From: an uncultured Sphingomonadales bacterium
GTDB lineage: Bacteria > Pseudomonadota > Alphaproteobacteria > Sphingomonadales > Sphingomonadaceae
Direction: 5' to 3'
Assembly (NCBI GenBank): GCA_903893935.1
Contig: CAITOD010000352.1
Span: forward strand, 1 to 19,881
DNA: 19,881 nt
Part shown: piece by piece, positions 8,972-15,642 of the stretch
How positions within the stretch are numbered: position 1 is the first letter of the stretch
How the letters are laid out: the number at the start of each line of letters is the position of its first letter
Position numbers and translations under genes: made by a program
The notes under the pieces: generated by a model
Databases searched by the model: none
What the model was told of the DNA's origin: nothing
The model's input: only the letters and a program-made list of their open reading frames with translations

Positions 8972-10483
8972 TCAACGTTCGGGCGCGCGTTCCCATCGCG
9001 AAAGCACCAGCGCATCGCCTGTCTGCCGGTTGCCCGCCAGCACGATCGGACGCGCTGTCCGCGCAAGTTCGGTCCCGGGATCGTAAGCTTCAAGCCGGAC
9101 AAGCGAAAACAGCACGGGATTCTCGCGCAGCAATTGTGGTGCCTCGGCCAGATCAAGGTATGTCGCTGCCGGCGCCACCGGAAGCTGCTCCGGTCGGCGG
9201 ATGAGATAGACATGCAAGCTGCACGCCGGGCGCGGGCAATAGCGGGCAAGCGCAAGCGCCGCGATACCCTGATTCGTCACCACCGCAGCGTGCGGATCGC
9301 GCTGCCGGATTTCTGCGGCAATTTGCCGATAGGGCTCTTCGGTCGGGTGGTTGATCAGGGCCAGCGTCCCGGCGAGATAGCTTGCCGGAAGTACCATCCC
9401 GCACAAGCGGCGAACAAGACCCAGCGGCAAGGACGCCAGACCAATTGCCAGCGACACCTGCAGTGGCGCCGCCCCCCACAGAAACGCGCGCGGGATCAAC
9501 ACAGGGGTCTTGAAACTGACCAAGTAAAGCAGCACGGGCGCGCTCAGTGCTGCCACCGGATAGACAAGCGCAAAGTCTGCCCTGAGCCGCCTGATCGCCT
9601 GGAGCAGCACCAGCAGCGCGACCAGCCCAAATCCGGCCCACGCGAAATAGAACAGGCCGCCTGCTCCAAAGCGCGGTCCGGGACCATAGATTTCCATCAC
9701 ATCACGCAACGCAACGGGCAATGTCGGGCGGGTAATCCAGGCAATACCGGCAGGGTGGCCGATTTGCCAGAGCGTGATCCGGATCCACCACGACCACAGC
9801 AAGGCGACCGCCGCATTGGCAGCCACCCACGGCGCGATCCGGCGACGCCAGGAGGCGCGCTGCAACAGCAGCCACAGACCCGTCCAGCTGCCGGTGATCA
9901 CCCAGAACACCGCAAGCATGGTATGCGAATAGAGCGCGATGCTGCACGCAAGGATGTAGAGTGCAAGCGCGCGCCAGCCAAAGTCGTCCGCGCGCGAGCG
10001 TACGAAACGATCGGCACTCCACAAAGCGGCAAGTGCGGCGAGTTCGGCCAGGGCATAGGCGCGGACATCGAGGCTGTAGTAGATCTGCGCCGATGACAGC
10101 GACACCAGCACTATGGCAAACCAGCCGGCGGCCATTCCTGCGCGTTCGCGCGCAACCTGCCCGGCGAGCATGGCGGTGAACAATCCGCACAGCAATGAGG
10201 GCCCACGCAGAGCGAGATCGCTCTCGCCAAATGCCGACATCCAGCCCTTCAGGATTGTGTAATAGAGCGGCGGGTTTGTCTCACGGACCATCCAGTTGGA
10301 CCACAGCAGCGACAAGGGCTGCTTCGCGAACCAGTACGATGCGATTTCATCCGACCACAACGAGCCGGGCAAGCTCGACGCGCGAACCGTGCACCACACG
10401 ACAAGCAACAGAATCGCCGCAACCGCCTGCCGGGCAGCGCTTGTATTTGCCGATGGCGGCGGAGCGCCGGTTTCATTCTGCAT
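8972..10483 (-). CDS. ArnT/GT39-like polytopic membrane glycosyltransferase
   Basis: The 503-residue protein has about 11-12 TM helices. The first helix (AVAAILLLVVWCTV) is followed by a periplasmic loop with LWSDEIASYW (D45, E46) and NPPLYY at 70-75. These are the two signature motifs of ArnT/PMT-type enzymes that use polyprenyl-phosphate sugars as donors on the outer face of the inner membrane. A soluble region after the last helix holds RQIAAEIRQRDPHAAVVTNQG, as in the periplasmic domains of this family. It probably decorates a lipid, polysaccharide or surface protein with a single sugar. ATG 10483 is preferred because AGGG lies 8 nt upstream. A TTG at 10528 would extend it by 15 residues over a direct repeat. 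The GH16 gene follows 287 bp downstream on the same strand. Confidence 0.83.
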   Translation of the reverse strand: MQNETGAPPPSANTSAARQAVAAILLLVVWCTVRASSLPGSLWSDEIASYWFAKQPLSLLWSNWMVRETNPPLYYTILKGWMSAFGESDLALRGPSLLCGLFTAMLAGQVARERAGMAAGWFAIVLVSLSSAQIYYSLDVRAYALAELAALAALWSADRFVRSRADDFGWRALALYILACSIALYSHTMLAVFWVITGSWTGLWLLLQRASWRRRIAPWVAANAAVALLWSWWIRITLWQIGHPAGIAWITRPTLPVALRDVMEIYGPGPRFGAGGLFYFAWAGFGLVALLVLLQAIRRLRADFALVYPVAALSAPVLLYLVSFKTPVLIPRAFLWGAAPLQVSLAIGLASLPLGLVRRLCGMVLPASYLAGTLALINHPTEEPYRQIAAEIRQRDPHAAVVTNQGIAALALARYCPRPACSLHVYLIRRPEQLPVAPAATYLDLAEAPQLLRENPVLFSLVRLEAYDPGTELARTARPIVLAGNRQTGDALVLSRWERAPER

Positions 10484-10493
10484 CGGGCAGCCC

Positions 10494-10520
10494 TGTTTGT
10501 CGAAGCACGATTGTTTGTCG
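10494..10520 (-). repeat. 9-bp direct repeat next to the ArnT-like start
   Basis: TGTTTGTCG occurs at 10494-10502 and again at 10512-10520, an 18-bp period; on the gene strand the unit reads CGACAAACA. The copies lie 11 and 29 bp before ATG 10483. Two same-face copies could bind a regulator or arise from a small duplication. Confidence 0.35.
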
Positions 10521-10743
10521 GAGCGCAATTGCCGTCAATCCGGATGGCGTACACGCTGCCGCAGCCCGAACGGTACGGTCATATCGCCCCGGTCTTCACC
10601 CGCACAGAAGAATTATCCGCAAACGCTGCAGGCCGAACCGAAAAAGGCGGCCGGGCACCGGCGGCATTGCCCAACGTCTTAACGTTTCCTTCAGCGAATC
10701 TTGGGACGATGCCGCACGCGCTCATGTGGAGGGTCAGGCCCTT

Positions 10744-10986
10744 ATGTCTGCAAAACCGAATCGTCATCAGCCGCCCGCCCAGTTGCGCGCAGACCCGACC
10801 GGTGCGCAATCGCCGCAAGTTGTCGCGTTGCGAGCCGGGGTGGTCGACCTTGGGCCGGCGTATTACCCGTTCGGCCTGCCGGAGCCCGAAATCGCCACCT
10901 GGAGCCTGCATGTGCGCGCGGTTGTGCTGATCGCGGGCGCGGCATTTTCGTGGGTCGCGGTCATCGCACTGGCTCGATTTGTCTGA
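10744..10986 (+). CDS. Small single-TM membrane protein of unknown function
   Basis: This 80-residue protein has a polar, proline-rich N-terminal half and the segment VVDLGPAYYPFGLPEPEIATW. One hydrophobic helix at about residues 58-78 (VVLIAGAAFSWVAVIALA) nearly reaches the C-terminus. It is predicted to be a tail-anchored or N-in single-pass inner-membrane protein. GGAGGG lies about 12 nt before ATG 10744. It sits alone on the plus strand between the divergent ArnT-like gene and the PEP-CTERM gene, so a link to EPS assembly or sorting is inferred from position only. I do not recognise the family. Its translation-like composition and site support a real gene. Confidence 0.6.
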   Translation: MSAKPNRHQPPAQLRADPTGAQSPQVVALRAGVVDLGPAYYPFGLPEPEIATWSLHVRAVVLIAGAAFSWVAVIALARFV

Positions 10987-10987
10987 G

Positions 10988-11070
10988 AGTCTGTTTCGAA
11001 AATGCCACCCACCACACCGCCGGCGCGGTGGGCGGCAAAAGTCGACTTCAGCCGACTATCGAAACAGGCT
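10988..11070. other. Branched stem structure (candidate structured RNA or small palindromic element)
   Basis: The outer arms AGTCTGTTTCGA (10988-10999) and TCGAAACAGGCT (11059-11070) pair over 12 bp with one G-T wobble. Inside are CACCGC-CGGC-GCGGTG (11015-11030, 6 bp perfect) and AGTCG-acttcagc-CGACT (11040-11057, 5 bp). Together these can form a three-way junction. It begins one base after the stop of the small membrane protein. It could be a 3' UTR structure, a terminator without T-tract, a small RNA or a miniature palindromic repeat. Confidence 0.45.
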
Positions 11071-11360
11071 GGCAACGCTGGGGTCCGGCCACCCGGCGGC
11101 AATCATCAGTTTCCGGATTTGCGATTTTCAGATCCGGACATCGATCCGGACCCACTGCGCAAGGCTCGGCTTATACGTCATTCAGCGTATAGATTGCGCG
11201 AATAGAACGCCTGTGGCTCGCACGTTTGATGTTCAACACAAAACCTTGACGAAATTGTCCAGGGCCAGACCCTGCGATCACAGGCTTTGTTCTGGCTGAT
11301 CGTCGCTGCGCAATGCTGCCATGTGCGACCGCAACTGACCGCTTGCAGCTTTTCATCCGC

Positions 11361-11385
11361 GCACTGTTGCAAAATGGAACAGTGC
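11361..11385. promoter_or_regulatory. Perfect 8-bp inverted repeat upstream of the PEP-CTERM gene
   Basis: GCACTGTT (11361-11368) and AACAGTGC (11378-11385) are perfect inverted copies around a 9-base centre, about 160 bp before the PEP-CTERM start. The string GGAACAGTGC that includes the right arm recurs at 8732-8741 upstream of the GH16 gene. This suggests a shared regulator site, though a hairpin followed by GGTTTTCTT is also possible. Confidence 0.4.
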
Positions 11386-11542
11386 AGCCCGGTTTTCTTG
11401 CAAAAATTGGCCTCTCAGCCGCCAAAAGCCGCTTTCGGTGCACCGCACAATAGGTTAATAAAAAATCAACCACAGCGAATCAGGTTTTGCGCAAGCTTAT
11501 CGGTTTCGGGGGTGGGCACGTTCATTTGATGGGAGCACCCCA

Positions 11543-12142
11543 ATGACTCGCAACCTTTCGATCGGCATCGTTGCCGCAGTTTCTGCTCTGGTTATCTCGG
11601 CTCCCGCCTATGCAGGCGGCAGCGGATCGCTTGCTCCTTTGGGCGGCAGCGACCCGCTCTCGCAAGAGTATTCGTTCAGCGACACGCTGGCGGCGGGCTC
11701 TTTCACCGACACCTACAATTTCACGCTGCCCACCAACAATGGCGCCAACGTTCCCTACGTGATCGATTTCTTCTTCGCGCAGAACGCGGCCAGCACGCGG
11801 TCGGCGCTGGCAAACATCACTTCGGTGACTGTCGATGGTGTGGCGCTCACTCTGGACAAGACGATCCAGTCGTCGACCGTGGCTGGCCACACCACTTACA
11901 ACCTTGTCGTTGATGCGACCAATGCGGTGAAGACTTATGCGATTGCGAGCCACAAGCTGCACACGCTGACCCCGCAAACCCTCGTGATCAGCGGCACCGC
12001 CGGCTCCAATGATTCCTATTCGGGCTTCCTGGAAATCAACGCGGTTCCGGAACCGTCGACCTGGGCCCTGATGCTCGGCGGTCTGGCTGCTGCTGCGATG
12101 GCCGTGTTTGCCCAGCGCCGTCGTGGTTTTGCTGACGCCTGA
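11543..12142 (+). CDS. PEP-CTERM sorting domain protein (probable FxDxF type), exosortase substrate
   Basis: The 199-residue protein starts with a Sec signal peptide cleaved after APAYA (residue 24). It ends with VPEPSTWALMLGG (168-180), a hydrophobic helix and the basic cluster QRRR at 191-194. That is the tripartite PEP-CTERM signal recognised by exosortases in EPS-producing bacteria. The mature part holds FTDTYNFTLP at 54-63, matching the FxDxF pattern of one PEP-CTERM family, and is rich in Thr, Ser and Asn as expected for a beta-rich extracellular protein. An exosortase would cleave at the PEP motif during export to the cell surface. GGGAG lies 7 nt before ATG 11543. It is monocistronic, with a gene-free region upstream and a strong terminator downstream. 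No exosortase gene is in this window. Function beyond sorting is unknown. Confidence 0.88.
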   Translation: MTRNLSIGIVAAVSALVISAPAYAGGSGSLAPLGGSDPLSQEYSFSDTLAAGSFTDTYNFTLPTNNGANVPYVIDFFFAQNAASTRSALANITSVTVDGVALTLDKTIQSSTVAGHTTYNLVVDATNAVKTYAIASHKLHTLTPQTLVISGTAGSNDSYSGFLEINAVPEPSTWALMLGGLAAAAMAVFAQRRRGFADA

Positions 12143-12185
12143 TCGACGATCAGTTCTGCAAAATCCTGTAATTGCTGAATTCATG

Positions 12186-12222
12186 AAACGCTGGCACCCG
12201 AAAGGGGCCAGCGTTTTCTGTT
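12186..12222 (+). terminator. Intrinsic terminator of the PEP-CTERM gene
   Basis: AAACGCTGG pairs with CCAGCGTTT around a further C-G pair, a bulged A and three more C-G pairs closed by a GAAA tetraloop. TTTTCTGTT spans the 3' end of the stem and the bases after it. It lies 44 bases after the stop codon and is the clearest rho-independent terminator in the window. Confidence 0.9.
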
Positions 12223-12281
12223 ACCGGGTTCTCTCCGCAGCCGCGTTTGCGTCTTCTCGTCTTGCCGCAACACCTTGTCAT

Positions 12282-12296
12282 GTTTCCTATTTGTTC
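12282..12296 (+). promoter_or_regulatory. Candidate LexA (SOS) box upstream of mmcB
   Basis: GTTTCCTATTTGTTC matches the alphaproteobacterial LexA operator GTTC-N7-GTTC in seven of eight fixed positions, with exact spacing. It ends 12 bp before the mmcB start. The family is known to be SOS-induced in Caulobacter, which makes the match meaningful. The T in the first half-site weakens it. Confidence 0.6.
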
Positions 12297-12308
12297 TTAT
12301 GACGGGCC

Positions 12309-12788
12309 ATGGATGAAACATCGCCTGCATTGGCCGATACGCGCGAAGCGCAGGCCGTGGCGCGCGGGATTGCGCGGTTGTTTGCGCGCAACGATATCTG
12401 GTGTTTGCCCGAAATGCCGCTGAAAGGCGGGCGGCGGGCTGATCTGATGGGGATCGATGGCAAAGGCCAGGTGGTGATTGTCGAAATCAAGGTCAGCCGC
12501 GCCGATCTGCTCGGCGATGCCAAGTGGACCGATTATCTCGACCATTGCGACCGGTTCTTCTGGGGGCTAGCCCCGCATCTCGACCGCGCGGTGATGGAAA
12601 CCGCGCTGTTCCTGCCCGAAGCTTGCGGGATTATCGTGGCCGACGGCTATGATGCGGAAATCCTGCGCCCTGCCCCGCTGCTGCCGCTGGCGGCCGCGCG
12701 GCGCAAAGTCGAAGTCGAGCGGTTGGCGCGCGCGGCCTTGCGCCGGCAGGTGATCGCGGCCGATCCGCAACATGCGGCGCGGGGGTAG
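12309..12788 (+). CDS. mmcB: MmcB family DNA repair protein
   Basis: The 159-residue protein matches the MmcB (DUF1052) family over its length: LPEMPLKGGRRADLMGID, VVIVEIKVSRADLLGDAKWTDYLDHCDRFFW, then GIIVADGYDAEILR and LAAARRKVEVERLARAALRR. E35, D45, E59 and K61 fit the PD-(D/E)XK nuclease-like core. In Caulobacter crescentus MmcB contributes to mitomycin C resistance and is under SOS control; the biochemical step is not settled. ATG 12309 is the first in-frame start after a stop at 12300, and there is little Shine-Dalgarno sequence. A LexA-like box lies just upstream. The gene is the first of the GC-rich right half and is not obviously cotranscribed with the helicase 264 bp downstream. Confidence 0.9.
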   Translation: MDETSPALADTREAQAVARGIARLFARNDIWCLPEMPLKGGRRADLMGIDGKGQVVIVEIKVSRADLLGDAKWTDYLDHCDRFFWGLAPHLDRAVMETALFLPEACGIIVADGYDAEILRPAPLLPLAAARRKVEVERLARAALRRQVIAADPQHAARG

Positions 12789-12812
12789 CAAACAGCGCCT
12801 TTTACAAATGCC

Positions 12813-12841
12813 TTGCCAGTAAACGGTTTTTTCGCTAGATG
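12813..12841 (+). promoter_or_regulatory. Candidate sigma-70 promoter for the DEAD-box helicase gene
   Basis: TTGCCA (12813-12818) and TAGATG (12836-12841) are spaced by exactly 17 bases, starting 25 bp after mmcB. Transcription from it would leave a leader of about 200 nt before the helicase ATG. The match is fair rather than strong. Confidence 0.4.
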
Positions 12842-12968
12842 CGCGATCGCAAGGACGGCGACAGACCATTTTGTCGCAGGCCCGGGCTGCGTGAGATCCG
12901 CCGGAGACATCGGCATGGATCCGCCCCGGCTGAACGCTCTTGTTGCTCGCCGCTTCCCTTTCACGCGT

Positions 12969-12986
12969 GGGTCGCTTTTTCGACCC
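12969..12986 (+). promoter_or_regulatory. Hairpin in the helicase leader
   Basis: GGGTCG-cttttt-CGACCC forms a perfect 6-bp stem about 65 bases before the helicase start, inside the predicted long leader. Cold-induced DEAD-box helicase mRNAs often have structured leaders, so a role in temperature or autoregulation is possible but unproven. Confidence 0.35.
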
Positions 12987-13052
12987 CCCTTGCGCCCGTG
13001 GTCCGTATCCGGCCCCGCGATCGGCGCGTCTTTTCTCGAAAGTTATTGATTC

Positions 13053-14432
13053 ATGTCGTATTTTTCCGATCTCGGCCTCGCCGAGCCGATCCTGCGCGCG
13101 CTTGCCGCCAAAGGCTACACCGACCCCACCCCGATCCAGCGGCAGGCGATCCCGCCGCTGATGCAAGGGCGCGATCTGCTCGGCATCGCGCAGACCGGCA
13201 CCGGCAAGACCGCCGCGTTCGCGCTGCCGTCGCTGCATCGCCTGGCCGAAACCGCCACCCCGCGCAAACCCGCCTCGTGCCGCATGCTGGTGCTGTCGCC
13301 CACGCGCGAACTCGCGGCGCAAATTGCCGACAACATGAAAGGCTATGCCAAGCACCTCAATCTGTTCGTCGATTGCGTGTTCGGCGGCGTGCCGATCGGC
13401 AAGCAGGCGCGGCGCCTGGTTGGCGGCACCGATGTGCTGGTGGCAACGCCCGGCCGCCTGCTCGATCTGATCGACAACCGCGCGCTGACGCTCGGCCGCG
13501 TCGAGATTTTCGTGCTCGATGAAGCCGACCAGATGATGGACCTGGGCTTTATCCATGCGCTCAAGCGCGTGGCCGCAATGCTGCCGGCCAAGCGCCAGAG
13601 CCTGTTCTTTTCGGCGACGATGCCGCGCTCGATCGAAGATCTCGGCCGCCAGTTCATCCACGATCCGGTCAAAGTCGAAGTCGCGCCGCAAGCGAGCACC
13701 GCCGATCGCGTCGACCAGTTCGTGACCTTCGTCAACCAGGCCGAAAAGCAGGCGCTGCTGAGCTTGCGCCTGCGCGCGCTGATCGCCGACAAGACGCTCG
13801 ACCGCAGCCTCGTGTTCACCCGCACCAAGCATGGTGCCGACCGCGTTGCGCGCCATCTCGATGCCGCCGGCATCCCGGCGCGCGCGATCCACGGCAACAA
13901 GTCGCAGGCGCAGCGCACCGCAGCACTCGAAGCGTTTCGCCAGGGCGCCTGCCCGGTGCTGGTCGCCACCGACATTGCCGCGCGCGGGATCGATGTCGCG
14001 GGCGTGAGCCACGTGTTCAATTTCGAGCTGCCCAATGTGGCCGAACAATATGTTCACCGCATCGGGCGTACGGCGCGCGCGGGCGCCGATGGCGCGGCGA
14101 TCAGCCTGTGCGCACCCGACGAAAAGGCCTATTTGCGCGACATCGAAAAGCTGACCGGGGTCAAGCTCACCCCGCTGCCGCTGCCCGCCGATTTCCAGGC
14201 CGAAGCCGCGCGTCTGCCCAAGCCGGCGCACAAGCCAAGCGATGACGAAAACCATCGCGGCGGCCACGACCGGAACGGTCGGGGCGGCGGTCGCGGCGGC
14301 GATCGGGGACAGGGCCAGCGCAGCGGCGGCGGCGGTGAACGCGCTGCCGATGGCCAGCCCAAGCGCCGGTTCATCCCGCGCGGCGGCCCCGGCGTGGGCC
14401 AGCACCGCAACAAAGTAAGCCGCGTCAGCTGA
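13053..14432 (+). CDS. DEAD-box ATP-dependent RNA helicase (RhlE-like)
   Basis: The 459-residue protein has the full motif set: Q motif PTPIQRQAIP (25-34), Walker A AQTGTGKT (46-53), PTREL (83-87), ATPGR (131-135), DEAD (156-159), SAT (187-189), ARGID (310-314) and HRIGRTAR (335-342). After the core at about 385 comes a basic, Gly/Arg-rich tail with RGG-like repeats (GGRGG, GGDRG) ending in RRF and HRNK. The tail probably binds RNA, as in RhlE-type proteins. It unwinds short RNA duplexes in ribosome assembly, RNA decay or cold adaptation. ATG 13053 is fixed by an in-frame TGA two codons upstream; the ribosome site is weak. It is preceded by a long leader and followed by a GC-rich hairpin, so it is probably a single-gene transcript. 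Confidence 0.93.
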   Translation: MSYFSDLGLAEPILRALAAKGYTDPTPIQRQAIPPLMQGRDLLGIAQTGTGKTAAFALPSLHRLAETATPRKPASCRMLVLSPTRELAAQIADNMKGYAKHLNLFVDCVFGGVPIGKQARRLVGGTDVLVATPGRLLDLIDNRALTLGRVEIFVLDEADQMMDLGFIHALKRVAAMLPAKRQSLFFSATMPRSIEDLGRQFIHDPVKVEVAPQASTADRVDQFVTFVNQAEKQALLSLRLRALIADKTLDRSLVFTRTKHGADRVARHLDAAGIPARAIHGNKSQAQRTAALEAFRQGACPVLVATDIAARGIDVAGVSHVFNFELPNVAEQYVHRIGRTARAGADGAAISLCAPDEKAYLRDIEKLTGVKLTPLPLPADFQAEAARLPKPAHKPSDDENHRGGHDRNGRGGGRGGDRGQGQRSGGGGERAADGQPKRRFIPRGGPGVGQHRNKVSRVS

Positions 14433-14439
14433 CCGGATT

Positions 14440-14469
14440 CGCCCCGCATGCCACTTGTGCTGCGGGGCG
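14440..14469 (+). terminator. Perfect GC hairpin after the helicase gene
   Basis: CGCCCCGCA (14440-14448) pairs perfectly with TGCGGGGCG (14461-14469) around a 12-nt loop, 7 bases after the helicase stop. Only two T residues follow, so termination may be partial. It separates the helicase from the four-gene desaturase unit. Confidence 0.5.
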
Positions 14470-14491
14470 TTCGCTTGCCATAAGGGCGCGC

Positions 14492-15202
14492 ATGCTGGCT
14501 CTGGTCCTTTCCGCTGCGGCGATGACGATGATCGTGGCCGTGCGGTATCTTGCGGTCAGCGGGCTGTTCGCGTGGCTCACCGCGCGGGTGCGCCCGGGCC
14601 ATTACGCCGGGCTCGGCCGGCAGATCCGCATGGAACTCGGCTGGAGCCTGATCGCTTGCGCGATTTACGGCGTGCCCGCCGGCGTGATCGCGTGGGGCTG
14701 GCAAAGCCGCGGCTGGACCATGATCTACACCGATCCGCATGCCTATCCGCTGTGGTGGATGCCGGTTTCGCTGCTGGTCTATCTCGCGCTGCACGACACA
14801 TGGTTTTACTGGACGCACCGCTGGATGCACCGCCCGGCGGTGTTTCGCGCAATCCATGCGATCCACCATGCCAGCCGCCCGCCGACCGCGTGGGCGGCGA
14901 TGAATTTTCACCCGGTCGAGGCGGCCATTGTCGGTCTGTTCATCCCGGCGCTGGTATTCGTCGTGCCGATCCACGCCGGGGTGCTGGCGGGCGTGCTTAC
15001 GGTGATGACAGTAATGGGTGTGACCAATCATATGGGCTGGGAAATGTTTCCGCGCGCGCTGGTGCGCTCGCGCGCCGGGCACTGGCTGATCACCGCCAGC
15101 CACCATTCGCGCCACCACGAGCAATACCGTTGCAATTACGGGCTTTATTTCCGCGTGTGGGACCATTTTTGCGGCACCGACCGGGGGATTTCGGCACCAT
15201 GA
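14492..15202 (+). CDS. Sterol desaturase / fatty acid hydroxylase family membrane di-iron enzyme
   Basis: The 236-residue protein has about four to five TM helices and the histidine clusters of the family: HDTWFYWTHRWMH (H101, H109, H113), HAIHH (122-126), H140, NH at 179-180 and HHSRHH (204-209). These bind two irons that activate oxygen for hydroxylation or desaturation of a lipid in the inner membrane. The short N-terminal helices and PHAYPLWWMP before the first cluster are usual. Bacterial members act on fatty acyl chains, carotenoids, hopanoids or ornithine lipids; the substrate cannot be told here. AAGGG lies 6-7 nt before ATG 14492. Its stop overlaps the next gene's ATG (ATGA), so it leads a translationally coupled operon. 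It is probably not a classical sterol enzyme. Confidence 0.9.
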   Translation: MLALVLSAAAMTMIVAVRYLAVSGLFAWLTARVRPGHYAGLGRQIRMELGWSLIACAIYGVPAGVIAWGWQSRGWTMIYTDPHAYPLWWMPVSLLVYLALHDTWFYWTHRWMHRPAVFRAIHAIHHASRPPTAWAAMNFHPVEAAIVGLFIPALVFVVPIHAGVLAGVLTVMTVMGVTNHMGWEMFPRALVRSRAGHWLITASHHSRHHEQYRCNYGLYFRVWDHFCGTDRGISAP

Positions 15203-15642
15203 TCACCCGCCATCTCTTCGCCGCCGGGCTGCTGCTGGTCCCGCAGACGCTGCTCGCCGACGAGCCCGAAGGTGCGACGGTCACGGTCGATATCTCGGGC
15301 TTGCGCAACACGCGCGGGCTGATCCGCGCCTGCCTGACGACGCGCGCGGCGACGTTTCCCGATTGCGAAAAAGACCCGCAATGCCAGCGCCTGAGCGTGC
15401 CCGCGCACAATGGCCCGGTGCTGGTGTTCCGCCATGTCCTGCCGGGAACATATGCCGTTTCGCTGTTCCACGATCAGAACAGCAACGGCCGGCTCGACAA
15501 GATGATGGGCATCCCGTCCGAAGGCTATGGCTTCTCGCGCGATGCGCCGATCGAATTCGGGCCGCCCAGGTTCGCCGCCGCGCAAGTCCAGGTCGGCAAC
15601 ACGGCGCTGACGCTCAACATCAAGGTCCGCTACATCCTGTGA
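15199..15642 (+). CDS. DUF2141 family secreted protein
   Basis: The 147-residue protein begins with a Sec signal peptide (cleavage after QTLLA) and then shows the DUF2141 pattern. This consists of VTVDISGLRNTRGLIRACL, a cysteine pair region ATFPDCEKDPQCQRL, and GTYAVSLFHDQNSNGRLDKMMGIPSEGYGFS, ending in a beta strand NTALTLNIKVRYIL. The HDxNxNGxLD segment resembles a calcium-binding loop. The family is a periplasmic or exported beta-sandwich of unknown function, often beside lipid or carotenoid genes. ATG 15199 overlaps the desaturase TGA by four bases and its own TGA overlaps the next GTG. Translation therefore depends on the desaturase, and a shared role in envelope lipid handling is inferred. 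Confidence 0.88.
   Translation: MITRHLFAAGLLLVPQTLLADEPEGATVTVDISGLRNTRGLIRACLTTRAATFPDCEKDPQCQRLSVPAHNGPVLVFRHVLPGTYAVSLFHDQNSNGRLDKMMGIPSEGYGFSRDAPIEFGPPRFAAAQVQVGNTALTLNIKVRYIL

Larger units (their letters stand above)
10987..11542. other. Gene-free region before the PEP-CTERM gene
   Basis: These 556 bp hold no convincing gene. A 46-codon frame at 11313-11453 and an overlapping frame at 11287-11529 have no ribosome site and no recognisable domain. Base composition is about even (30 G+C in 60 bases at 11401-11460). The region contains a branched inverted-repeat structure at its left end, two copies of ATCCGGAC around 11130-11150, an 8-bp inverted repeat at 11361-11385 and an AT-rich stretch at 11451-11472. 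The AT-rich stretch may assist the promoter of the PEP-CTERM gene. No clear promoter boxes were assigned. Confidence 0.55.

Noticed and set aside
8897..10096. 399-codon plus-strand frame opposite the ArnT-like gene
   Set aside because: It is a highly basic low-complexity product, while the minus strand encodes a full transmembrane enzyme.
11291..11440. Sigma-54 promoter (GG-N10-GC) before the PEP-CTERM gene
   Set aside because: The best string, near 11409, keeps the spacing but not the TGGCAC and TTGC consensus.
11287..11529. Small genes upstream of the PEP-CTERM gene (also the 11313-11453 frame)
   Set aside because: Two mutually overlapping frames, both without ribosome sites or coding-type composition.
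12567..14405. 612-codon open frame on the minus strand opposite mmcB and the helicase
   Set aside because: It mirrors the third-position GC bias of two clearly real genes, has no domain or signal, and would cover both of them.
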